From positions 25,897-89,896 of the forward strand of contig JADFDO010000009.1 in assembly GCA_018262855.1 (NCBI GenBank): a stretch of DNA of 64,000 nt, written 5' to 3'. Below the pieces are notes generated by a model. It ran no database searches and had not been told where the DNA came from. It saw only the letters and a list, made by a program, of their open reading frames with translations. Below are positions 53,889 through 64,000 of the stretch, piece after piece. Origin of the DNA: Methanolinea sp. (GTDB taxonomy: Archaea > Halobacteriota > Methanomicrobia > Methanomicrobiales > Methanospirillaceae). Numbering within the stretch: the stretch's first letter is position 1; each line of letters starts with the position of its first letter. Position numbers and translations under genes: made by a program.

Positions 53889-55820
53889 CTAAATCCCCAT
53901 CTTTTTCCTCAACGCGTTGATCATGTCCCTCATCTGGATCGCTTCCTCGAAGTCCAGGCGCTCGGCAGCCTTGTTCATCCTGGCCTCGAGTTCGACGAGG
54001 AGGTTCGGGATTTCAGATTTCGGGATGTGCTTTGTGTCCTTGATATCGACCTCTTTCTCGGGCACAGGTTTTCTGATCGTCTGTGGGATGATGTTATGAG
54101 CCTCGTTGTAGTCAAGTTGTAATTTTCTCCTTCTTTCGGTCTCAGCCACAGCCTCTTTTATTGATCCGGTGATGTTGTCGGCATACAAAACCACTTTGGA
54201 ATTCGCGTTTCTTGCAGCCCTGCCGATAATCTGGATGAGGCTCCTTGCATCCCTTAAGAAACCCTCTTTATCTGCATCGAGGATCCCGATGAATCCCACT
54301 TCGGGGATGTCCAGGCCTTCCCTGAGCAGGTTGATACCCACAAGGACGTCGAATCTCCCGAGGCGGAGCTGGCGTATGATTTCGGTGCGTTCGAGGGTGT
54401 CGATATCCGAGTGAAGGTACCGGGTCCGGATGCCCTTCTCGGCCAGGTACTCGGTGAACTCCTCGGCGAGCTTCTTCGTGAGGGTGGTGAGAAGGATCCG
54501 GTCTCCCCGTGTAATTGTCTCCCGGATCTCCCGGATGACATCCTCTGTCTGGCCTTCGATCTTCCTGATCAGCACAATCGGATCGACAAGGCCGGTAGGA
54601 CGGATGATCTGCTCCACCACCTGCGCCGAATGGGAGAGTTCGTATTCAGAAGGAGTTGCGGAGACAAAGATCGCCTGGCGCATGTACTGCTCGAACTCCT
54701 TAAACATCAGCGGGCGGTTGTCGAATGCGCTCGGGAGCCGAAACCCATACTCTACGAGAGCTTTTTTTCGGGACCTATCGCCATGGAACATACCGTGGAG
54801 CTGGGGAATCGTCTGGTGGCTCTCGTCGATGAACATCAGGTAGTCCCCGGGAAAGTAATCGAGGAGGCAGTAGGGTTTTTCACCGGGCTTCCTGAAATCA
54901 AAGTGGCGAGAGTAATTTTCGATGCCCTTGCAGGATCCCGTCTCCTCGATCATCTCGAGGTCGTAGAGGGTCCGCTGCTCGAGCCTGTGCGATTCGAGCA
55001 TCCCCAGTTCCGGCAGGCGCTGCTGCAACTCATCACGGATAGTGGAGAGGGCCTTCTGCTGAATCTCGTGCGGGATGACATAGTGCCTGGCAGGGTAGAC
55101 GTGGAAGTACTTGTGCTGCTCCTTCACGTTCCCGGATGCCTTCTCGACCTCGCTGATCCGCTCAACCTCGTCCCCGAAGAGCTCGATCCGGATGATGTCC
55201 TGGAAGTACCCGGGGATGAGATCGATCGTATCACCCTTCACCCTGAAGCGGCCTGGCTGGAGTTCGAGGTCGTTTCTCTCGTACTGCCCGGTCACAAGGC
55301 GTTCGATGATCTGTTTCCTCGGGATTCGGTCACCGACATTTACCTCAAAGCCCATATCCCTGAAGTGCTCGGGCCTCCCGAGGCCATAGATGCAGGATAC
55401 CGAAGCAATCACGATCACGTCCCGACGCGAGAGAAGCGATGCGGTCGCAGAGAGCCGCATCATGTCGATCTTCGGGTTGATCTGGGCATCCTTCTCGATA
55501 TACTGGTCTTTCTGGGGGATGTACGACTCTGGCTGGTAATAATCATAATACGAGACAAAGTACTCGACCCTGTTTTTCGGGAAGAATTCGCGGAACTCGT
55601 TCCATAACTGGGCAGCAAGCGTCTTGTTATGGGCAATCACAAGCGTCGGCTTCTGGACCCTTGCGATGACATTGGCCATCGTGAAAGTCTTTCCGGATCC
55701 CGTGACGCCGAGAAGCGTCTGGTACCGGTGTCCTGCGTCTACCCCTTTGACGAGCCGGTCGATCGCACCGGGTTGTGAACCGCGTGGAGAAAAGCCTGCT
55801 TTGAGTTCAAACCCGGTCAT
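53889..55820 (-). CDS. uvrB: UvrABC excinuclease subunit B
   Basis: Damage-verifying helicase-like subunit of nucleotide excision repair. The 643-residue protein has Walker A GVTGSGKTFT, the beta-hairpin sequence YYDYYQPESY that probes DNA, DEAD-like IDESHQT, the helicase motifs RTEIIRQLRLG and QIIGRAARN, and the C-terminal UVR domain that contacts UvrC. It overlaps uvrC by ATGA and ends the uvrA-uvrC-uvrB operon. Confidence 0.97.
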   Translation of the reverse strand: MTGFELKAGFSPRGSQPGAIDRLVKGVDAGHRYQTLLGVTGSGKTFTMANVIARVQKPTLVIAHNKTLAAQLWNEFREFFPKNRVEYFVSYYDYYQPESYIPQKDQYIEKDAQINPKIDMMRLSATASLLSRRDVIVIASVSCIYGLGRPEHFRDMGFEVNVGDRIPRKQIIERLVTGQYERNDLELQPGRFRVKGDTIDLIPGYFQDIIRIELFGDEVERISEVEKASGNVKEQHKYFHVYPARHYVIPHEIQQKALSTIRDELQQRLPELGMLESHRLEQRTLYDLEMIEETGSCKGIENYSRHFDFRKPGEKPYCLLDYFPGDYLMFIDESHQTIPQLHGMFHGDRSRKKALVEYGFRLPSAFDNRPLMFKEFEQYMRQAIFVSATPSEYELSHSAQVVEQIIRPTGLVDPIVLIRKIEGQTEDVIREIRETITRGDRILLTTLTKKLAEEFTEYLAEKGIRTRYLHSDIDTLERTEIIRQLRLGRFDVLVGINLLREGLDIPEVGFIGILDADKEGFLRDARSLIQIIGRAARNANSKVVLYADNITGSIKEAVAETERRRKLQLDYNEAHNIIPQTIRKPVPEKEVDIKDTKHIPKSEIPNLLVELEARMNKAAERLDFEEAIQMRDMINALRKKMGI

Positions 55821-57363
55821 GGTATCGCCTTCTTCTTCCGGAGCAGCCGGTGATAGGTAATTGCAAACCGGTGGGCTTCGTCGCGGATCTCCTGGAGGTA
55901 GAGCGACGCCTTCTCATGCTTCGCAACGGGAAGGGGATGCGCTGATCCGGCAACGAAGATCTGTTCCTCGCGCTTTGCGAGAGCAATGACAGGGATCGAC
56001 AGTTCAAGATTTTTTATTGAGGAGACCGCTGCGTGTAACTGGGTCCTCCCTCCGTCAACCATGACAAGGTCCGGGAATTCCACCCCTTCCTGCTTCAGGC
56101 GCCGGTATCTCCTTGTGACGACTTCGCCAATCGCCGCGGGGTCGTCAATTCCCTCGATGGTTTTGATCCGGAAACGGCGGTAATTCCGCTTGTCGGGTCG
56201 TCCATCCCGGAACTGGACCATGGATCCAACAACCTCGGTCCCCGCGAGGTGGGAGATGTCAAAGCACTCTATCACCCGGGGCAGGTCATCAAGGCCGAGT
56301 TTCTCCATCAGTTCTTCAAGCCTGATCCGGTCGCCAAAATGGGCAATCTCAATATTCGTCCTGACCAGGGAGAGTAACCTGTGCTTGGCACCGATCCGGG
56401 GAACGGTTACGGTCACTTTCTTTCCTCTCCTGACCGAAAGGAACTCCTGGAGATCGGGACCCACCTCTACGGGGAGGATGAGCTCCCCCGGCGGGGTGTA
56501 GCCAGAGTAATACTGGACAAGAAACTCTTCGAGGAACTCCTCGCCCTCATCGAAGATGAACTCCTTCTTGTTGATCAGCGTACCCGCGTGGATGTTGAAG
56601 AGCATCAGGTAGACCCGGCCCTCATGCATCAGGTAATTGATGATATCCTCATCGGTATCTTTCTTCCTCGCGATATCCTGGCGTTCCGAAAGATGCGTGA
56701 GCGCCTGCACCTGGTCGCGGAGCAGAAGCGCCCGCTCGTAATCGTGCGCCCGGGACCTCTCCTCCATCTCCTCTTTAAGCGTTCGGATGATCTCCGGGGT
56801 ATTTCCCTTCAGGACGAGCGATGCCTGCCGCACCAGTACCCCATAGTCTTCAGGACCGATCCTGCCCTTACAGGGTGCACTGCATGTCCCGAGCGATGCG
56901 CGGAGGCAACCCCGCTTGGGCATCTTCCGGCAGCTTCGGAGCCGGAATGTCTTCTTGACGACAGAGAGGACGTGAGCCCGCTCCGCTGCGGAAGTAAACG
57001 GCCCGAAGTAGGATCCTTTCTCTGTCATCCGTCTGGCAATGCAGATTCGCGGGAATTCATCGCCAGTCAGATGGATGAAGGCATACTGCTTGGCATCCTT
57101 TAAATCGATATTGAACCGCGGCTGGTGGGTCTTGATGAGGCTGTTCTCGAGGATCAGTGCCTCGACCTCGTTCGCGGTCACGATATAATCGATATCGGCA
57201 ATAAGGGAGACGAGACGCCGGGTTTTCCCGTCATGGTCACGTTTCTGGAAGTAACTGGAGACCCGCTTTTTGAGGTCCTTCGCCTTTCCCACGTAGAGGA
57301 GTTCGCCATCCTTTCCCCTGAAGAGATAACAGCCCGGGGCTCCAGGAAGAGAGGCAGGGGTAT

Positions 57364-57367
<4 letters not shown>
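55817..57367 (-). CDS. uvrC: UvrABC excinuclease subunit C
   Basis: The dual-incision nuclease of excision repair. The 516-residue protein has the N-terminal GIY-YIG-type domain ([25 protein letters not shown], with GCY in place of GVY), a cysteine-rich stretch ([26 protein letters not shown]), a UVR motif and the C-terminal endonuclease V/RNase H-like domain ([19 protein letters not shown] and [10 protein letters not shown]). It is shorter than the roughly 600-residue bacterial proteins, consistent with a missing C-terminal helix-hairpin-helix part. It overlaps uvrA and uvrB by four bases each. Confidence 0.96.
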
Positions 57368-60171
<2,804 letters not shown>

Positions 60172-60346
60172 TGTTCTATTGCGTGTATCATGTGGATGTG
60201 TACCCATATAGGGGTGTCCATCAGGGAAAATATTCGGGAAGACGAGGGATGGGTAGAAGGAGAGATTCTATCCTGACTATTTCATCTATGGAGTGGGATC
60301 ATAGTAAATAAGATACATTGAAAAAATTATATTTTATTTGGGTAAA

Positions 60347-61006
60347 ATGGCTGAAATAGGATACTTTTCTGTAATCAGGCATGAAATTTTGGAGATCATC
60401 CCTCCTGGAGACCACCGGATTCTCGATATCGGTTGTGGCACGGGTGCTACTTTAAAACAATTGAAGTATTGCGGAAAAGCTATGGAAACCTGTGGTATTG
60501 AACTGAACCCTGACGCAGCGAAAATTGCAGCACAAAATATTGACACAATACTCACAGGAGATGCAGGAGTTATTGAAATCCCGTTTAAGAAGAATTATTT
60601 TGATTATATTCTCTTCTGTGATGTTCTGGAACATTTTTTTCACCCAGATCAGATTCTTGGGAAATATGCACCGTATCTTAAAAATGAGGGTCTGATTATC
60701 GTAAGCATTCCAAACATAAAATATTATAAAATTGTATTAAGCCTATTATTCCGCGATAGGTTTGAATACAAAGATGAAGGGATTCTGGATCAATCGCATA
60801 TTCGGTTCTTTACCAGACATGAAATCGTGAACCTTTTTGTTCATTCGGACTTTGAAATACTTAAAATACTACCAAAAATTGGAAAGAAAGTGCTCGTAAA
60901 GGATACACCCCTGTACTCATTACTGAGGAATATGCCCGGGTCATCCTTTTTAACGTATCAATATTGCATAATAAGCAGAAAGAAGAAGGATAGTATGAAT
61001 TCTTGA
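60347..61006 (+). CDS. SAM-dependent methyltransferase (class I), AT-rich
   Basis: A 219-residue methyltransferase with the SAM-binding motif ILDIGCGTGATLKQLK, the acidic ELNPDA turn and FCDVLEHFFHPDQIL. Similar proteins occur in gene clusters for surface polysaccharides or glycans and methylate sugars or lipids. The base composition is clearly more AT-rich than that of the flanking genes, which suggests recent transfer. An in-frame TTG three codons upstream is possible; ATG preferred. The next glycan-type gene lies 2.4 kb further right. Substrate unknown. Confidence 0.85.
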   Translation: MAEIGYFSVIRHEILEIIPPGDHRILDIGCGTGATLKQLKYCGKAMETCGIELNPDAAKIAAQNIDTILTGDAGVIEIPFKKNYFDYILFCDVLEHFFHPDQILGKYAPYLKNEGLIIVSIPNIKYYKIVLSLLFRDRFEYKDEGILDQSHIRFFTRHEIVNLFVHSDFEILKILPKIGKKVLVKDTPLYSLLRNMPGSSFLTYQYCIISRKKKDSMNS

Positions 61007-61079
61007 CAACCCATATATGAAGAAATACCCGGAATCTCAGTATTAAAATTTTCACGCACCATAGAACAGGCGGAAAATC

Positions 61080-62699
61080 ATGCAAAAGGTGTATATTATC
61101 GGGCACAAGCAACCGGACACAGACAGCGTTGCGAGTGTCATTGGATATGCCGAATTCCAGAATCTCCGCAGGCCCGGCCAGTATCTTCCTGCTGTCTGCG
61201 GACCGCTGAACAGTGAAACTCAGTACGCTCTCCGGCACTTTGGAATGGAACCGCCGCTCATTATCGAGAGCGTTGAGCCTTGTGTAGGGGATATTCCCTC
61301 GTTCTATACAGAGCGTGCCCCTGCCGACATGCCGACCATCGATGTCGCCGCGATGATGGATGAGTACGAAGTGCGGAACATTCCCATTGTGGACGGCGAT
61401 GAGCGTCTTCTCGGCATTGTCTCGGAGCACGGACTAGCGAAAGCATACGTGACTCCAAGGCTTGAGGCACACCTCACCATCGGCCCCATTCCCCTTGGGA
61501 CCATCGCCAGGATCTTGGACGCCACCATCTGCACCGGCGTGGAGGGCATTGCAGTTCATGGCAGGGTCTCTATCGTAATAGATGCCCTCCATGTGGCGCT
61601 CTCACGCCTCTCCCCTGCTGATGTTTCAGTGGTGGGAGATAACGAACCGAGTCAGCTCGCCCTCATCTCAGCCGGGATATCCGTGCTCGTGATTGCAGAG
61701 GGGGCCCCGGTCAGCCAGAGAGTACGCGAGTCTGCTGCGAGTAAAGGTACTGCAATACTCTCGACACCCCTCGACGCGTTCAGCGTGGGGAGGATGATGC
61801 ACCTCTCTCTCCCGGCCGGGAGGGTAGTGGCCACCGATGTTCCGGTTCTCCGCCTGGAAGATCCTCTCTCCTATGCCAAGAAGATGGTGACCGATTCGAA
61901 ATACCGGACTGCCTGCGTGGTTGACCGGGATGGAAAGCTCATTGGCATGATCTCCCGGAACAGCCTCCTTGAAGATGTGCAGAAACAGGTGATCCTTCTC
62001 GACCACAACGAGTACGCTCAGGCGGTGGAAGGTGTGGAAATGGCAGAGATACTTGAATTGATTGATCACCACCGCCTTGGTGCAATCACAACCCTTAAAC
62101 CTGTTCGGTTCCAGAACGAGCCTGTTGGATCCACCTCCACAATCATCACGAAAAAATTCATGGATTCAGGGAGAGATCCATCGCATGGTACGGCAGGGAT
62201 GCTTCTCGCAGGGATTCTTTCCGATACCCTTGTACTGAAGATGTCGACCACAACACCCGATGATGTCTCTGCTGTCCAGTATCTTGAAAAAATCACCGGG
62301 CTCAACGCCCATGAGTTTGGGACAGACCTCATCCAGCATGGTATGGATCTCGAGCATACCCCCCTCCCCCAGCTCCTTTCTCAGGATGTCAAGCGATATT
62401 CGCTCTTTGGCCGCGAGGTCATCATCGCCCAGGTGATGACTGCCTCACGTGAATACGCAGAAAAAAAAGGGGAGGAGATCCAGGCAGAACTGGAGAAGCT
62501 TCGCAGAGGGAACGGTGTTGACCTGTATCTCGTCCTTTTTACGGACATTATCGCGAACCAGAGCGACCTGTTTGCGGCCGGGGAGAATGCTACGCTCCGG
62601 AGCCTTGATTATACCGAGCAGCCTGTCGTCCTCGCCGGTGTCATGTCGAGGAAGAAGGACTTCCTGCCGGTGTTTGGGGGGAAATTACGGGACTTATAA
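61080..62699 (+). CDS. ppaC: Manganese-dependent inorganic pyrophosphatase with CBS and DRTGG domains
   Basis: A 539-residue family II pyrophosphatase of the DHH superfamily. The N-terminal catalytic motif is GHKQPDTDSVAS, then inserted CBS domain 1 (about residues 75-125), a DRTGG-like domain (about 130-250), CBS domain 2 (about 255-305), and the rest of the DHH domain with LLDHNEYAQAVEG and LIDHHRLGAI, followed by the DHHA2 domain (SRKKDFLPVFG). CBS domains in these enzymes bind adenine nucleotides and control activity. Removing pyrophosphate drives biosynthesis. Confidence 0.94.
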   Translation: MQKVYIIGHKQPDTDSVASVIGYAEFQNLRRPGQYLPAVCGPLNSETQYALRHFGMEPPLIIESVEPCVGDIPSFYTERAPADMPTIDVAAMMDEYEVRNIPIVDGDERLLGIVSEHGLAKAYVTPRLEAHLTIGPIPLGTIARILDATICTGVEGIAVHGRVSIVIDALHVALSRLSPADVSVVGDNEPSQLALISAGISVLVIAEGAPVSQRVRESAASKGTAILSTPLDAFSVGRMMHLSLPAGRVVATDVPVLRLEDPLSYAKKMVTDSKYRTACVVDRDGKLIGMISRNSLLEDVQKQVILLDHNEYAQAVEGVEMAEILELIDHHRLGAITTLKPVRFQNEPVGSTSTIITKKFMDSGRDPSHGTAGMLLAGILSDTLVLKMSTTTPDDVSAVQYLEKITGLNAHEFGTDLIQHGMDLEHTPLPQLLSQDVKRYSLFGREVIIAQVMTASREYAEKKGEEIQAELEKLRRGNGVDLYLVLFTDIIANQSDLFAAGENATLRSLDYTEQPVVLAGVMSRKKDFLPVFGGKLRDL

Positions 62700-63124
62700 T
62701 ATGGAATATTGTGGCATTCTGGCTACCAAATTATTTATCGAATGTTTTGGAAAATCGCAGAGATATTGATGGGTTTCCTTGTTTTCCATGAATTCCAAAT
62801 GATTATTTGGTTCTAATTGGCAGATGAAAACAGGATTTGAACCGCCACCGCTTCTCCTTGTCTATCACGTTTTCAGGCGAATCCAACAGGGATTGATGAA
62901 TCTTCGGTGACCGCAGGTCGCCCCGGGTCGAGGACGGAAGCCCCGTGGTATTTTCGGGGGTGGCGGGGTCAATCGCGTATAATTTATGAAATCTAAAACC
63001 AGCACATTTTTATTTCCTTAATGTTAGTGACGTATTTTTCTGTAATTCCTCTTCCTGATCTGTTCGCAATATTTGTGGTCACAATGTCACTATACCCAAT
63101 ATTTATTTGAGAATCTGCAAGAAA
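62700..63124. other. Spacer between convergent genes, filled by element copy C
   Basis: No credible gene was seen. Nearly the whole spacer is the dispersed GC-rich element. Confidence 0.65.
62707..63093 (-). repeat. Dispersed GC-rich intergenic element, copy C (both ends present)
   Basis: The left end TATTGTGGCATTCTGGCTAC and, read from the right on the other strand, TATAGTGACATTGTGACCAC are imperfect inverted repeats. The conserved core (62822-62982) runs in the opposite direction to copies A and B. It is about 91% identical to copy A by eye over 145 bases. Overall length, about 387 bases, equals that of copy B. No conserved reading frame is present. Confidence 0.78.
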
Positions 63125-63400
63125 TTAATCCCCGGTCTCTTCCTCATCCGCGATGATCTGAAGGTCCCATTCGTCCTCATCGAACTCTATGGTTCCGTTT
63201 CCCTCGCACACGGGGCATGGGATCGTTTCCGGGGCACCATTGCAGGCATCGGGAGGCACATCATCCGAGGCGATCTCCTCCTCTGTCGGGATATGGAAGT
63301 ATTGCTTTACCCTGTGGGATTTCAATTCGCTGCAGAGCAGGTGCTCTTCGTTCGGGACTTCGCCTGTCCCATTGCAGTTGCGGCAGCGGAGGATGATCAT
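63125..63400 (-). CDS. Small zinc-finger protein with DnaJ-type CxxCxGxG motifs
   Basis: A 91-residue protein with a cysteine pair at the start (CRNCNGTG) and one in the second half (CPVCEGNG), the two halves of a DnaJ-like zinc module, separated by a helical, charged segment. The C-terminus is very acidic. It could be a stand-alone zinc-binding adaptor. The start overlaps the stop of the upstream glycosyltransferase (ATGA), but no functional link is known. Confidence 0.75.
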   Translation of the reverse strand: MIILRCRNCNGTGEVPNEEHLLCSELKSHRVKQYFHIPTEEEIASDDVPPDACNGAPETIPCPVCEGNGTIEFDEDEWDLQIIADEEETGD

Positions 63401-64000
63401 GAGCTACCCTCTTCACCACTCTCACGGTGCATGAAGTAATAATCAAGATGATGGGGAGAGACACTCATCATACTAATTATACCGGCATCATTGATCTCTC
63501 TCATTTTCTGGATCAATCCTCTTTTTTTCATTATAAGAGGAATATCTTTGATATTCCCGGTACAGGAAGAGAGAAATAATCTTAAAAATCCTGTTGTTTT
63601 TTCCCTCATGCAACAGAAGCATGCACTAATAAATCCAAGGAAAACGGCCTGGGGAAGGAATAATATCAGGGAAAAAAACGAATAATTTTTTAAATGAAGG
63701 CGAATCCGGTTTCTATTTCTATAAAAAAACCGTTTATCTTTCAGTTTCGCACAACTGTTCCCTTCTTTGTGATAACATACGGCATCAGGACAGATACCAA
63801 TATCATATCCTCTTAACCTTATCCTCCAGGATAGATCCACATCTTCATAATAGAGAAAGAACGTGGCGTCAAATCCAGGTTCGTCAAGTTCTCTCAGGAT
63901 TTTTGAACTGACCATGAGACAGGCACCGCTGGCATAAAAAAAACCCGGGCTGATAACATCTGACATCGTTCCATACGCCTGATACCTTTTCAGAGGGTAT
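63397..64000 (-). CDS. Family 2 glycosyltransferase, partial
   Basis: Only the C-terminal 200 residues are visible; the frame continues beyond the right edge, so the internal ATG at 63966 is not the start. FYASGACLMVSSKILRELDEPGFDATFFLYYEDVDLSWRIRLRGYDIG is characteristic of rhamnosyltransferase-like family 2 enzymes, in which the EDVDLSWR segment holds the catalytic region. A hydrophobic segment follows (YSFFSLILFLPQAVFLGFISACFCC), probably a membrane anchor. It is more AT-rich than the window average. Confidence 0.88.
   Translation of the reverse strand, partial: YPLKRYQAYGTMSDVISPGFFYASGACLMVSSKILRELDEPGFDATFFLYYEDVDLSWRIRLRGYDIGICPDAVCYHKEGNSCAKLKDKRFFYRNRNRIRLHLKNYSFFSLILFLPQAVFLGFISACFCCMREKTTGFLRLFLSSCTGNIKDIPLIMKKRGLIQKMREINDAGIISMMSVSPHHLDYYFMHRESGEEGSS

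Noticed and set aside
54411..55607. A 398-codon open frame on the plus strand
   Set aside because: It is antisense to uvrB, whose helicase motifs are fully conserved; the protein shows no motif and its length reflects high GC content.
62830..62860. tRNA-like T-arm sequence (GGTTCAAATCC) in the reverse strand of element C
   Set aside because: No acceptor or anticodon stem can be built around it, and the 3' half does not pair.

Overview
This window looks like the chromosome of a methanogenic archaeon, most probably of the order Methanomicrobiales (Methanoregula/Methanosphaerula-like). The placement rests on the gene mix: archaeal information and protein-quality genes (thermosome, membrane-bound LonB, Nob1, Trm-G10-type methyltransferase, eIF5A, Mrp/NBP35) stand beside bacterial-type GrpE-DnaK-DnaJ, UvrABC, LigD-type phosphoesterase and PKD/IPT surface proteins. 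Many genes have TATA boxes and overlapping ATGA start/stop junctions. No mcr or other methanogenesis genes are in view, so the assignment is inference.

Layout. 1-3.0 kb: a secretion/pilus ATPase (cut by the left edge), divergent from two overlapping KaiC-like ATPases, the first with a broken Walker A. 3.6-8.4 kb: leftward lonB-tldD-tldE-bofA-like cluster. 8.4-12.1 kb: rightward prs, nob1, an orotate phosphoribosyltransferase-like gene and a thermosome subunit. 12.7-16.3 kb: ubiquitin-like protein, tRNA-Ser(CGA), lipoproteins and repeat-rich spacers. 16.3-19.7 kb: leftward FAD oxidoreductase, two glycosyltransferases and a thioesterase. 20.8-24.5 kb: leuA/cimA-type gene (apparent frameshift at its start), ilvB, ilvN. 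24.6-27.8 kb: two DUF4013 membrane proteins and purH. 27.9-34.8 kb: an APS-reductase-like protein, grpE-dnaK-dnaJ, a tRNA methyltransferase and a PP2C phosphatase. 34.9-37.7 kb: DUF169, NAD kinase next to an inositol-phosphatase-like gene, eIF5A. 38.0-49.0 kb: two surface proteins with a shared anchor and promoter, PEBP, RNase HI, Mrp, an ACT-ACT-metallo-beta-lactamase fusion, M20 amidohydrolase, a DpnA-like DNA methyltransferase, and hxlB-aminotransferase-M42 peptidase. 49.5-53.7 kb: a 1398-residue IPT/PKD surface protein. 53.9-60.2 kb: uvrA-uvrC-uvrB. 60.3-64 kb: an AT-rich methyltransferase, a CBS/DRTGG pyrophosphatase, a small zinc protein and a glycosyltransferase cut by the right edge.

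The least expected signal is non-coding. A roughly 390-bp element with imperfect terminal inverted repeats and a conserved GC-rich core occurs three times (around 3.2, 20.5 and 62.9 kb), with a fragment at 15.9 kb. Every copy lies between two convergent genes. A second family, a palindromic hairpin followed by a conserved tail, occurs three to four times in two further convergent spacers or half-spacers. A third spacer, after the tRNA, holds a separate 17-bp inverted repeat, and a 31-bp direct repeat pair with a 37-bp gap (CRISPR-like geometry, no cas genes) abuts the first large element. These repeats are the best candidates for something undescribed.
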